A stretch of DNA of 64,000 nucleotides from contig NZ_SDQO02000003.1 in the NCBI RefSeq assembly GCF_004382825.2, forward strand, positions 248,001 to 312,000, read 5' to 3'. Origin of the DNA: Corynebacterium silvaticum. Its GTDB lineage: Bacteria > Actinomycetota > Actinomycetes > Mycobacteriales > Mycobacteriaceae. Below the pieces are notes generated by a model. It had not been told where the DNA came from, did not search any database, and saw nothing but the letters and a program-made list of their open reading frames with translations. A program made the position numbers and the translations under genes. Shown piece by piece: positions 41,682 to 50,379 of the stretch; the first letter of the stretch is position 1, and each line of letters opens with the position of its first letter.

Positions 41682-42318
41682 CCGGGAACATATGATTCTC
41701 GCCGCGTAGGAACACAGTTTCTGCGCGGAGCTGTTCCCCTAGCTTTCGTTGCGACTCCAAAAAGCCACGCTGCCAACCCAGGCCCGCGCCAACTAGCAGC
41801 GTGGTTTTTGCCATCGGTGCAGGGTTTTTCCCTTCAAAAGCGGTAGCTAAACGACGCTGCCGGGCCTCCACTTTGAGGAATTCATCAAAGAGAAAACGGG
41901 CGTTATCCTTCCCACCAAAGCGACGATACAACTCCGAGAATCTGCCATTGGACTCACCGCTCGCCACTTGGGTGAGTTTATGTCCCAGGGGGAAAAGTTC
42001 GCCCAACGCGGCACTCGTTCCTTCCTTGAGCCATTCTGGGACCAGCCTTCTGCGTACGTGCACAGGCTCGGAGGGATCGGCAAGGACTAGCCGATCGACT
42101 TCCTTGGGATACAGCCACGCCCACTCCATGGCGACCAGACCGCCGACGGAGTGTCCAAAGATGTTGATCTTTTCGCCGGGCTGTAAATGCTCGCGCAGAT
42201 CAGCGATGGAAGAGCTCAACGGTTTCTCCCAGCTATCAAGGATTTTGGCATCCAACCCCGAAACGAGCTCTTCGTAATTATCTGTTGGGCATGCCCACCC
42301 TGGCAGAACGATCCACAT
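41644..42318 (-). CDS. Alpha/beta hydrolase
   Basis: 224 residues from ATG 42318; upstream in-frame sequence lies inside the neighbouring gene and lacks family features. Alpha/beta-hydrolase fold: IVLPGWACPTDN oxyanion loop, nucleophile elbow GHSVGG (Ser57), DRLVLADPSEP, and the C-terminal His in GENHMFPV. Resembles small esterases/BioH-like enzymes; substrate unknown. It overlaps the DUF998 gene by about 40 bp and the lysX end by 38 bp, so it is tightly packed. Confidence 0.78.
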   Translation of the reverse strand: MWIVLPGWACPTDNYEELVSGLDAKILDSWEKPLSSSIADLREHLQPGEKINIFGHSVGGLVAMEWAWLYPKEVDRLVLADPSEPVHVRRRLVPEWLKEGTSAALGELFPLGHKLTQVASGESNGRFSELYRRFGGKDNARFLFDEFLKVEARQRRLATAFEGKNPAPMAKTTLLVGAGLGWQRGFLESQRKLGEQLRAETVFLRGENHMFPVNSPELIRPYLV

Positions 42319-42943
42319 GCTTAAGCAGAATAATCGAAGATGTGACAATGAGTATGCAGGCAAAAATTGCTTGGCCTCGTTGCTCGTATCCCGTAGGCGC
42401 CTGGATTGCTGTCGCAAAAAGCAAAGCCGCAGTTGAGGCTATAAAACCAACCCCGGCGACCGCAGGGATAAGGGCCCACTTCCTAGGAGAGGAAAGTTCC
42501 CTCCATACGAAAATGATTGCCGCTATGCCGATTGCCCCGTGTCCCGAAACCGCCAAGCTTGAGGCAAAAACATGGGCGTTAAGATGCGACTGCACGGGAC
42601 AGGTTGGAAGCGACTCCGCACAAGGAAGCGGAAACAAAACATCCAAGATCGTTGCCGCGCTGGCTACAAGCAGACTCCCCAGGATCACTTTCTGATGCCA
42701 CGTCCACCGATCGCGCAGTGCGCCGACAGAAATAAAACAAAGCACACCCGCGGTGATAAGCAGGGCGGAAAGCACATCGCTACCAGCAAAAAGCCAGCGC
42801 AGTGGGCTATCTGCTGCTGCATATTCTGAAAGGTATGCGTACTTGGGATTCAGCGGATAACCATAGATAGCTTCCGTGATAAAAGAGGCGTATGCCAACC
42901 CACCGAGAGCCAACATTATCTTTCCGAGGTTCACCATGCGCAT
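42278..42943 (-). CDS. DUF998 integral membrane protein
   Basis: 221 residues with six predicted helices. YPLNPKYAYLSEYAAADSPLRWLFAGSD, the LPCAESLPTC stretch between helices and a conserved His after AHVFAS are typical of DUF998. Function unknown. Transcribed just ahead of, and overlapping, the hydrolase gene. Start choice between two close ATGs is open. Confidence 0.8.
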   Translation of the reverse strand: MRMVNLGKIMLALGGLAYASFITEAIYGYPLNPKYAYLSEYAAADSPLRWLFAGSDVLSALLITAGVLCFISVGALRDRWTWHQKVILGSLLVASAATILDVLFPLPCAESLPTCPVQSHLNAHVFASSLAVSGHGAIGIAAIIFVWRELSSPRKWALIPAVAGVGFIASTAALLFATAIQAPTGYEQRGQAIFACILIVTSSIILLKHVDRSARVGMPNR

Positions 42944-42952
42944 TGAGCGATT

Positions 42953-43138
42953 CTAACGCACTTGCGCTTCAGCACGCCCCCTGGTACGCCCGAAGGCCTG
43001 CCATCCATCACGGCGGCAGGCCTTCTTGTTTTTCTCTTTACGCTTGTCAGGGATTGTTCGCGCCCGGTTTTTCAACTGCAGATGTTGTTCCAGCCTCTCT
43101 GGACTCATCTTCCACCTCCGTCTATCGGGTTTCGCCAT
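42953..43138 (-). CDS. Small basic protein of unknown function
   Basis: 61 residues with a very strong Shine-Dalgarno AAGGAGGTG six bases before the ATG. N-terminus MAKPDRRRWKMSPERLEQHL; Arg/Lys-rich throughout. It starts about 30 bp after the UDP-glucose dehydrogenase stop on the same strand. The last ~20 codons run through an inverted repeat (42992-43025), so the C-terminus may be incidental. No family recognised. Confidence 0.6.
   Translation of the reverse strand: MAKPDRRRWKMSPERLEQHLQLKNRARTIPDKRKEKNKKACRRDGWQAFGRTRGRAEAQVR
42992..43025. terminator. Hairpin with plus-strand T run
   Basis: 11-bp stem GAAGGCCTGCC / GGCAGGCCTTC with a 12-base loop; T-rich sequence follows on the plus strand and the matching A run precedes it on the minus strand. 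It lies inside the 3' end of the small basic ORF. Probably an end point for minus-strand transcription of the udg region, although the T run faces the other way. Confidence 0.55.
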
Positions 43139-43169
43139 GATGCACCTCCTTCACGTGCACCTAGTGAGC

Positions 43170-44464
43170 CTAGATCCTCCGACCCCGTTGGTACAGCGAC
43201 CAGCCAGACCAACGCTGCCTATCCAGAACATTCCTGGCGTCAAGGATATTCTTCTTCCGAACCAGCCCCTCGGCAAAGCACGGATCCAGGGAGACAAACT
43301 CCGGCCATTCTGTGGCTAGGACGATCGCATCGGCGTCGATAAGCGCCTGCGCAACAGATTCCACGTAGTCGAGTTCTGGTGCCACGCTGCGGGCGGTAGT
43401 CATCGCCTGCGGATCATAGACGCACACCCGCGCGCCTTTACGAGCAAGTTGCTGAACCAAAGTCACCGCCGGCGACTCCCTCACGTCATCCGACCCCGGT
43501 TTGAAAGCACAGCCCAAAAACGCCACCCGAGCATCACGCAGACCCCCAACCATACGATTAAGCGCATCAGCATAGGAGTCGGGCAACTGCCGATTGAGTT
43601 TCTCCACACCCCACAGCAACTCCGCCGCCCCCGCAGCACCGATGTCGCTTGCCGTGGCAGCAAATCCCCTTATGTCCTTGGGCAGACAACCGCCACCAAA
43701 CCCAAGGCCAGAACCCAAAAATTCCGCGCCAATACGGGCATCACAGCCCATTGTCTGCGCAACCGCAACCACGTCCCCGCCCTGCGCCTCACACACCTCT
43801 GCGATCGCGTTAATAAAACTCACCTTGGTAGCCAAAAAAGCATTAGCCGCCAACTTGGACAGCTCCGCCGACGCAAAATCCGTGACGATCAAAGGAGCGC
43901 CTCCGCATACACGTCCCGCAGAATCGCAACAGCCCGCCCCTCAGGGCAACATCCCAGCACGATACGATCCGGCCGCAGCGTATCCCCAACCGCGTGGCCC
44001 TCCCGCAGAAACTCGGGATTCCACGCGAGTTCCACATCAGCATCCGGGCGGCTCAGCTGCGTGCACAGCCGCTCCAGTCGTGCGGCCGTGCCCACCGGCA
44101 CTGTCGATTTCCCCACAATGAGGTGAGTTCCACGCAGTAGCGGCACCAAAGACCGCAGCACCGACTCAACAAACCCCGTATCAATGCTTGCCGACGCCAG
44201 CGAGCCAGGCGTTCCCACCGTAATAAAATGCACGCTCGCGCTCTGAGCGGCTTGGGAAATATCGGTCGTAAAATCCAGGCCTCGTCCGTTATGGCGAGCC
44301 AATAGCTCGGCGAGGCCTGGCTCAAAAAAGGGCGGGTTTCCGGCACACAACGCGGCCACTTTTGCCGCATCGATATCAACCCCTACGACCTCATGTCCCA
44401 GTTCGGCCATACAGGCAGCATGAGTCGCACCAAGATAACCCGTCCCGATGACGGAAAGCTGCAT
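43170..44464 (-). pseudogene. udg: UDP-glucose 6-dehydrogenase, split by a frameshift
   Basis: Two frames make one nucleotide-sugar dehydrogenase. 5' part (44464-43889): Rossmann start MQLSVIGTGYLGATHAACMA, ITVGTP, STVPVGTA and WNPEFLREG, ending prematurely after VYAEALL. 3' part: APLIVTDFASAELSKLAANA, FLATKVSFINA, catalytic Cys in GFGGGCLPKDI, and FLGCAFKPGSDDVRESPA. A 1-nt loss (or 2-nt gain) near 43890-43905 separates them; repaired length is 431, normal for the family. GGAGGCGCT lies at the junction. The enzyme oxidises UDP-glucose to UDP-glucuronate. As read, the gene is inactive. Confidence 0.85.
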
Positions 44465-44468
44465 CTGA

Positions 44469-45035
44469 CTAATTACGGAAGTTCAAATACGCCTTCGAGG
44501 GAGTAGGACCACGCTGCCCCTGGTACTTAGATCCCAAAGCACCCGTGCCATAAGGCATTTCTGCTGGAGAAGTCATCTTAAACAGCGCCAGCTGGCCCAC
44601 CTTCATCCCCGGCCACAGGGTGATAGGAAGATTAGCCACATTGGACAGCTCCAATGTGATGTGTCCCGAGAATCCCGGATCAATGAATCCCGCAGTCGAG
44701 TGCGTCAACAGACCTAGGCGCCCCAGCGATGACTTCCCCTCCAAACGACCCGCGATATGAGCAGGAAGCGTGAACTTTTCCAAAGTCGCACCCAGGACAA
44801 ATTCCCCAGGATGCAGAACAAACGGCTCCCCCTCCGGCACTTCCACCAGACTAGTCAACTCGTCCTGCTGCAACATTGGATCAATGTGGGTGTACTTGGA
44901 ATTGTTAAAGACCCGGAAGAAACGGTCCATGCGGACGTCAATGGACGATGGTTGGATCAACTCTGGGTCAAAAGGCTCAATGCTGAGCTCACCAGCGTCA
45001 ATTGTGGCTCGAATATCGTGGTCTGAATAAAGCAC
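44469..45035 (-). CDS. dcd: dCTP deaminase
   Basis: 188 residues, full length. [50 protein letters not shown], the catalytic region [24 protein letters not shown], and [19 protein letters not shown]. Converts dCTP toward dUMP/dUTP for thymidylate synthesis; whether it is mono- or bifunctional is not decided here. It lies 4 bp upstream of the udg start, so likely cotranscribed, and is divergent from tRNA-Gly. Confidence 0.95.
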   Translation of the reverse strand: MLYSDHDIRATIDAGELSIEPFDPELIQPSSIDVRMDRFFRVFNNSKYTHIDPMLQQDELTSLVEVPEGEPFVLHPGEFVLGATLEKFTLPAHIAGRLEGKSSLGRLGLLTHSTAGFIDPGFSGHITLELSNVANLPITLWPGMKVGQLALFKMTSPAEMPYGTGALGSKYQGQRGPTPSKAYLNFRN

Positions 45036-45121
45036 GGCACTAGTCTACGTGCTTCGACGCCCCTTTTGGTAACACCCCCGACTATTCGTGCTAAACTAAC
45101 TCTCGTTGCTTAAGCAGCATT

Positions 45122-45195
45122 GCCGATGTAGTTCAATGGTAGAACATCAGCTTCCCAAGCTGAATACGCGGGTTCGATTCCCGTCATCGGCTCCA
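45122..45195 (+). tRNA. glyT: tRNA-Gly (CCC)
   Basis: 74 bases with encoded CCA. Acceptor stem GCCGATG / CATCGGC, D-loop GTTCAATGGTAGAAC, anticodon stem TCAGC / GCTGA around the loop TTCCCAA (anticodon CCC), T-arm GCGGG-TTCGATT-CCCGT. Reads GGG glycine codons. A terminator follows at once. Confidence 0.96.
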
Positions 45196-45201
45196 TTTTT
45201 T

Positions 45202-45241
45202 GAGCCGGAGCATGGTATACACCACGCTCCGACTCTTTTTG
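45202..45241 (+). terminator. Terminator of tRNA-Gly
   Basis: Imperfect stem GAGCCGGAGCATGGT / ACCACGCTCCGACTC (three mismatches) with a 4-base loop, followed by TTTTT. Confidence 0.88.
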
Positions 45242-45271
45242 TATCTACTAGCAATCATCCCCCCACTAAAG

Positions 45272-45338
45272 CCTGCATTTCCATGGACAAAAGTCCCGAA
45301 TCAGACAACAAAGGGCCGCTTTGTCTATGGAAATGCAG
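45272..45338. repeat. Long inverted repeat near tRNA-Gly
   Basis: CCTGCATTTCCATGGACAAA at 45272-45291 is the inverted partner, with one mismatch, of TTTGTCTATGGAAATGCAGG at 45319-45338, around a 27-base centre. Not part of a gene and different from the adjacent 74-bp palindromic element. No second copy seen in the window. Confidence 0.65.
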
Positions 45339-45365
45339 GTTCGGGTTTAAGATCCTCAAGGTTTT

Positions 45366-45439
45366 GTCGTTTTTGAGAACGCTAGAAAACCTCACTTGGG
45401 CTTTTACACAGCACACATCCGCTAGCGTTCTCAAACGAC
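45366..45439. repeat. Palindromic repeat element, copy 1
   Basis: 74 bp bounded by GTCGTTTTTGAGAACGCTAG and CTAGCGTTCTCAAACGAC (terminal inverted repeats of about 20 bp). Its centre, GAAAACCTCACTTGGGCTTTTACAC in outline, is recognisably related to the second copy at 53636-53711 in the reverse orientation. Sits between tRNA-Gly (plus) and gabD (minus), i.e. between convergent genes. A REP/MITE-like element that can fold into a long hairpin, possibly acting as a bidirectional terminator. Confidence 0.8.
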
Positions 45440-45569
45440 AATAAACACACGGAAGCCATCGGCTGCGAACGCCGCTTTCCATTCTGCGCACAAAAAATGC
45501 CGTAAGAAGCTCCCTCAATAAGCCTCTTACGACATTTCTAGTTTAATACAACCACTAAAGCCTTACATT

Positions 45570-46961
45570 TTAAAAATCGCCATCAATATCGGTGACCACC
45601 ACCACTTTCTGATTCACAAATTCGTGCAAACCTAAGTCGGTGAGCTCACGTCCAAAGCCGGAGCGTTTGGTTCCGCCAAAGGGGATGTCTGCTTTCACTC
45701 CAGTGGGTTGGTTGATGTAAACCATGCCGGTATCTAGGCGACGCGCAACCGCCTGAGCTTTATCTTTATCCTCCGTGAACACAGATCCGCCAAGACCAAA
45801 GGGGGAAGAATTGGCGATCTCAACAGCGTGATCCACATCCCGAGCGCGATAGATCTGTGACACTGGTCCAAAGAATTCAGCATGCGCAGTGTCGGATTCG
45901 AGGGGGATATCGGTGAGGATCATCGGGGGGAAGAACGAACCATGCTCGGGTATTGCTACGCCTAGTTCTTCCACTGTTGCACCTTCGCTGCGCGCCTTTT
46001 CCACTAGCTTTCCAAGGTCGTCGGCTTCCTGCTGGGAAGATAGAGGTGCCAGCTGAGTCTCTGGATCCATAGGGTCGCCGGCTTTTAGTTCCGCAACTTT
46101 GGATTTGTACTGGTTGAGGAAGGCGTCGTAAAGCCCCTCTTCAACGATGATGCGCTTAGAGGAGCAGCACACCTGCCCAGCATTCCAGTGCCGACCAAAG
46201 ACAGCCCATTCGACAGCTTTGTCCAGCTGGGCATCGTTGAGCACGATGAACGCATCCGCACCGCCTAGCTCTAGAGTGGACTTTTTCACGTGCTTCGCGG
46301 CGATAGCGGAAACCGCTGCTCCTGCAGCTTCTGAGCCAGTGAGCGCTACTCCACGGACGCGGGGGTCAGAAATGATCGTCTCTGTAGCGTCGTGACCTGC
46401 AAATACGTTTACCAAAAGCCCTTCGGGAGCGCCTGCCTCACGGAACAGCTCAACCATCTTCAACGCCGACTGGGGCACGTTAGATGCGTGCTTGAGGATG
46501 ATGGTGTTACCCGCGGTGAACTGCGGCGCACCAATGCGAATGACCTGGTAGTAAGGGAAATTCCAGGGTTCCACAGCATACAGAACACCCAAAGGCTCGT
46601 TCACCACCTGCACGTCTTGCGCACCAAACCCCTGTGCGGGCAGATAGCGCGGGGCTAGCTGCGATTCACCGTTCTCCACGTAATAGCGCAGCATGCTTAT
46701 GCAGATGTCTACTTCTGCCTCGGCTTCGGCAAGGAGCTTGCCCATTTCCAATGTCAGGATTTCCGCATACTCGCGCTTCTTGGATTCCAGAATCTCTGCG
46801 GCTTTGGCCAACACCGGCACCCGCTCCGAGACAGGCTTGAGACTCCACTCTTTAAAAGTTTCATCCGCACAAGCAATGCCGTGTTGAATTTCCTCTGGGG
46901 TAGCCGTAGGGAACTCTTTAAGCACTTCACCGGTGTAGGGATTTGTGGTCTTATAAGCCAT
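45570..46961 (-). CDS. gabD: Succinate-semialdehyde dehydrogenase family aldehyde dehydrogenase
   Basis: 463 residues from ATG 46961 (AGGAGG upstream; longer frame not conserved). Aldehyde dehydrogenase: EPWNFPYYQVIRIGAPQF, GSEAAG at the cofactor site, catalytic Glu231 in ELGGADAF and Cys265 in NAGQVCCSSKR, with SPFGLGGSVFTED and PFGGTKRSGFGRELTDLG. Best match to the short NAD(P)-dependent SSADH group (GabD1-like), which oxidises succinate semialdehyde to succinate. No GABA transaminase gene lies beside it, so the physiological substrate is open. Confidence 0.88.
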   Translation of the reverse strand: MAYKTTNPYTGEVLKEFPTATPEEIQHGIACADETFKEWSLKPVSERVPVLAKAAEILESKKREYAEILTLEMGKLLAEAEAEVDICISMLRYYVENGESQLAPRYLPAQGFGAQDVQVVNEPLGVLYAVEPWNFPYYQVIRIGAPQFTAGNTIILKHASNVPQSALKMVELFREAGAPEGLLVNVFAGHDATETIISDPRVRGVALTGSEAAGAAVSAIAAKHVKKSTLELGGADAFIVLNDAQLDKAVEWAVFGRHWNAGQVCCSSKRIIVEEGLYDAFLNQYKSKVAELKAGDPMDPETQLAPLSSQQEADDLGKLVEKARSEGATVEELGVAIPEHGSFFPPMILTDIPLESDTAHAEFFGPVSQIYRARDVDHAVEIANSSPFGLGGSVFTEDKDKAQAVARRLDTGMVYINQPTGVKADIPFGGTKRSGFGRELTDLGLHEFVNQKVVVVTDIDGDF

Positions 46962-47124
46962 GTACTTCCTCCTAGGATCTCGCGTGAGCCTCGAACTTTG
47001 AGCCCACACTACGCTCGCGTAAGAACGCGTGCGACGCTTCCTGACCGTGATGTTCGTCCCCTTTTGAGGCCATCAGGTACAAGCAGAAACACTCAGACAC
47101 ACTCAAAAGTGGCCATTCCATACA

Positions 47125-47158
47125 AAAATGCACGCGGCCTACACACCGCGCGCATTTT
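47125..47158 (-). terminator. Terminator of the VanW-family gene
   Basis: Minus strand: AAAATGCGCGCGG / CCGCGTGCATTTT stem with one mismatch and an 8-base loop, ending in TTTT. Just after the VanW-gene stop at 47167. Confidence 0.8.
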
Positions 47159-47166
47159 CACATTGT

Positions 47167-48828
47167 TTAGGAGCAGGTCACGATCGGCGATGGATCGTAG
47201 ACAGTGGTCGTGGTTACCCGCGAGAGTTGGTTACCGCTGAGATCGCGCACAATGCGGGTATCAGATGTGGTGAAACCTTGGGCACCGCCGGAAGGCGTGC
47301 AGTCCGGGCCAGATAGTCGGATCGGCCTCGGCGGGGTGTAATTCCAGCGCCCTCCGTTGATGGATTCCACGTTGACAGTCTTTACTCCCGTGAGCTTGAC
47401 GGTCACGTTGCCGCCACCTGCAGACGTCACGATCCTAACGGGATACGGTGAGGTGTTCTTAAATTGCAGGTCGATGGCACCTTCATAGACCGTGGCCTCG
47501 CGTCCCGCGGGGTAACGCGAGATGTAGAAGCTGTGATTGGTGTGGGCTACGTCTTGCATACCGGCAAAGTAGGAGGCGTTGTACAAGGTAGTGGCAAATT
47601 GGCTAATGCCGCCGCCTACTGCTTTATCTGCCCGACCGTTGAGAATAACGCCGGATTCCACAAAACCTTGTGCGCGCCCACGTGGACCCGTGTAGCCGTT
47701 CAAGGAGAATGTATCTCCCGGCGCGACGATTGCCCCGTTGACCATCTCTGCAACGCGAGCGATGTTCACGCCCGAGGCTTGCGAGTAACCGCCCGTGGTG
47801 AATTCACCTACGACCTCGTCAAAGGTGGCGCGTTCCGCCTGCTCGGTGGTAAAGGTCGCGGGTTGGTCGATGTAGACGGCATCGAAGGTTCGTTTGTCCT
47901 TGGAGGTCACACGCTCCTGAAAATTTTCTAGCGTCTTCTCCCAGTCAATGGTGATTCCGTCCGCGCTAGGGGTGATTGTCTTGGTTCCACCGTTGAAGAT
48001 GATGTTGGCGTTTTGCCTTTTCACCTCTGTGACACCAAGGTTTTCCAGGAAAATGCCTTTAGCTGCTTCTACGTTGATGTCCGGTCGCAGCGAATCGTGA
48101 TCCGGGACAAAGGTGAGCACCTCAGCTAGCCGTTCCACGGGGATGAAGCCGTCGATGTTATCGCGTCCATGCAGCACAAGTGGGCCTTGGAGTGCAGCGT
48201 TGGCTGTCTCCTCCGCCTTTTTGAGTGCGGATTCCCCGATCGCGGGCTTGGTGGTGTTCACCTTCACGTTCACACCATTAGGTTTTAGCCAATCGGAGAC
48301 GACCGCGCTGTTGAGCTCCTGCCGGCTCAAGCTCTGCCCATTCACGGATGCGTGAGAGTTAACCCTGCCGCCGTGGATATCCAGGCTGGCGTCCTGAGGC
48401 GCAGGAGTTAGCTCTTTTTCCACCCGGTCCAGTTGCGGGGTCAACTTAGCCTCATCGACAGTGGAGACGATGTTGATCTCATGAGTGGTGAAGAAGCTAG
48501 CCAAGCGGGTAAACGGGTTGGCAGATTGTGCGCCCGCTCCGTCGATTGTTTTCTCCCAATCCACCCCAAGTCCTGAGGCTTCAGGCGAGAGGCTGGAGTG
48601 TTGCTCTCCCGCGGTGATCTGTACTTGGGCGCTCAGCGCCAGGCCCTTTTTTAGCGTCGAGATGGCTTCATCTTTCCCCATCCCGCCGATGTTGATGCCG
48701 CCAACACTTGTCCCTCGGGGGACAGATCCTTGGTTGATCACATAGTCCGTGCCGTACCCGACGCCGCCGAGCAACGCGATCCCTAGGACCACTCCTGCAC
48801 CGAACTTAGCTGCCTTCTTTGAACTCAC
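47167..48828 (-). CDS. VanW-family cell-envelope protein with putative peptidoglycan-binding domains
   Basis: 553 residues. An uncleaved N-terminal anchor (about 8-32) leads to an extracytoplasmic region with two related PG_binding_4-like segments (SPEASGLGVDWEKTI and SADGITIDWEKTL mark the repeats). The C-terminal VanW domain has VNGAIVAPGDTFSLN, GFVESGVILNGRADKAVGGGISQFATTLYNA and RYPAGREATVYEG. VanW proteins are surface proteins of unclear activity, linked to peptidoglycan. Monocistronic, with its own terminator. Confidence 0.87.
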   Translation of the reverse strand: MSSKKAAKFGAGVVLGIALLGGVGYGTDYVINQGSVPRGTSVGGINIGGMGKDEAISTLKKGLALSAQVQITAGEQHSSLSPEASGLGVDWEKTIDGAGAQSANPFTRLASFFTTHEINIVSTVDEAKLTPQLDRVEKELTPAPQDASLDIHGGRVNSHASVNGQSLSRQELNSAVVSDWLKPNGVNVKVNTTKPAIGESALKKAEETANAALQGPLVLHGRDNIDGFIPVERLAEVLTFVPDHDSLRPDINVEAAKGIFLENLGVTEVKRQNANIIFNGGTKTITPSADGITIDWEKTLENFQERVTSKDKRTFDAVYIDQPATFTTEQAERATFDEVVGEFTTGGYSQASGVNIARVAEMVNGAIVAPGDTFSLNGYTGPRGRAQGFVESGVILNGRADKAVGGGISQFATTLYNASYFAGMQDVAHTNHSFYISRYPAGREATVYEGAIDLQFKNTSPYPVRIVTSAGGGNVTVKLTGVKTVNVESINGGRWNYTPPRPIRLSGPDCTPSGGAQGFTTSDTRIVRDLSGNQLSRVTTTTVYDPSPIVTCS

Positions 48829-49020
48829 TCACACCAACTTAGTGGACACAGGGTGTTGCCCACTATTCCAAGAACTCTAAAGTTTTGCTGTGTAATTTTT
48901 TCGTGCGGCTATTTTCGTGACAAAGAACCCCTTATAACCTTTATCAATCCTGTTTTTATGGATTTACATCACACAATCATCGCACCATAATAATTTTTTA
49001 CTTAAGTCTTCCCAAAGGGA

Positions 49021-50148
49021 TTAAAGAACACCTACCCGGCGCACCGAGTCTTCAAATTGACCTCTGGGATACGCGCCCGTTTCCACGGCAGCAACGGTGG
49101 CGTCGATAGCCTCTTTGAGCCCGGCGGTGGTCACCCACAGCGCCTGGTCTGCACCTGCTTGCAACGAGGCCACCACAGCCTGGGGAACAGGCATAGCCCC
49201 CGTGATCGCACCCATCGCAAGATCATCGGTGTAGACAACACCATCAAAAGGATGTCCACCACGATAAGAACCCGTGCGCAACAGCTGATACGCGGCTGGG
49301 TTGAGGGTGGAGGGAAGACCATTCTTGGGCGAGCCTAGGTCGGGGACCACCATGTGACCGAGCATCACGCCAGCACCAGGGACATTAATCCGGCTATAGG
49401 GCACCAAGTCGATGTTCTCTAGGTCTCCCAAGGGCGGGGTAAACACCTGACCAGTGTGAGAGTCGCCACTGGCACGTCCATGTCCAGGGAAATGCTTAAA
49501 CACTGGTCGAATCCCCGCGTCCAGCATTCCTTGGGCAAAAGCTGCCGCATATTCCGCATCAATAGTGGGATCCGCGCTAAAAGCGCGATCGCCCACGACA
49601 TCCAATCCAGCGTCTATGTCTGCAACTGGCGCAAAGTTCACGGTCACCCCGTGCGCCGACAAGGAATCACCCATCGTTTTAGCCATGCCTCGAACCTGCT
49701 CGGGGTTCATGGTCTGTGCCATCACTTGGGGTGAGGGGAAGGTCCCCAGGATTCCTTGGTGCCGGAGAACACGTCCGCCTTCAAAGTCGATAGAGACGGA
49801 GAAATCACGTCCCACGGCCTTACGCAATGCCTCGATGTTTCTGCCCGGCGCGGTGAGGAGGTTGGGGTCTGTGCCTGATCCTATGAAGATGCCTCCAACA
49901 CCTTGGTGTAAGGCAGAGAGAGCGTCGTCGTAGTTGCTTACTCCCACCATCATGAGGCTCGCGGCTTGAGCGCGGACGTCGTTAGGTTGTGCTTTTGCGC
50001 TTGGCGGCGCACTGGTTTCCTGCGTTGTAGACGCAGTAGCAGACGCAGTGGTGACCTCGGTGCTGGCGGGATCCGTATCGGTTCCGGCGTCACTGCATGC
50101 GGCGAGCGCACCGAGGAGGGCGGCGGCGAGAAGTCGTTTTATGTGCAT
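49021..50148 (-). CDS. NagZ-like beta-N-acetylglucosaminidase lipoprotein (GH3)
   Basis: 375 residues from ATG 50148, chosen because the lipoprotein signal peptide MHIKRLLAAALLGALAAC starts there (lipobox L-A-A-C). A Thr/Ser/Ala-rich linker is followed by a GH3 catalytic domain: SIDFEGGRVLRHQG, FKHFPGHGRASGDSHTG with the catalytic Asp/His loop, and the nucleophile Asp in VVYTDDLAMGAI. Expected to release GlcNAc from peptidoglycan fragments at the outer face of the membrane. Divergent from the DUF2613 gene, only 34 bp apart. Confidence 0.87.
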   Translation of the reverse strand: MHIKRLLAAALLGALAACSDAGTDTDPASTEVTTASATASTTQETSAPPSAKAQPNDVRAQAASLMMVGVSNYDDALSALHQGVGGIFIGSGTDPNLLTAPGRNIEALRKAVGRDFSVSIDFEGGRVLRHQGILGTFPSPQVMAQTMNPEQVRGMAKTMGDSLSAHGVTVNFAPVADIDAGLDVVGDRAFSADPTIDAEYAAAFAQGMLDAGIRPVFKHFPGHGRASGDSHTGQVFTPPLGDLENIDLVPYSRINVPGAGVMLGHMVVPDLGSPKNGLPSTLNPAAYQLLRTGSYRGGHPFDGVVYTDDLAMGAITGAMPVPQAVVASLQAGADQALWVTTAGLKEAIDATVAAVETGAYPRGQFEDSVRRVGVL

Positions 50149-50182
50149 TGCCCATCCAGTAAACCACGGTATTGTTATATGT

Positions 50183-50371
50183 ATGGCTTTTGAATCCGAT
50201 TCCCTTAACCGCCGCACCCTCGGCCCCACCATAGCCAGCGCCGTTATCGGTATCGCGGTGGGCATTGTGGCCGTGATTGGTGTGTCGCTCGTCGATTCTG
50301 GGCCAGCCAACGGTGCCGCAAACGCCGATTCTTCGGTCCTCGGTGACCCGGAGTATGGCTCACGTCAGTAG
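50183..50371 (+). CDS. DUF2613 small membrane protein
   Basis: 62 residues from MAFESDSLNRRTLGPTIASA: a short polar start, one membrane helix (IGIAVGIVAVIGVSLV) and a polar tail ending GDPEYGSRQ. Matches the small actinobacterial DUF2613 family, which typically precedes aftD. The stop lies just 8 bp before the aftD frame, so the two are likely coupled. Function unknown. Confidence 0.8.
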   Translation: MAFESDSLNRRTLGPTIASAVIGIAVGIVAVIGVSLVDSGPANGAANADSSVLGDPEYGSRQ

Positions 50372-50379
50372 ATCCGGCT

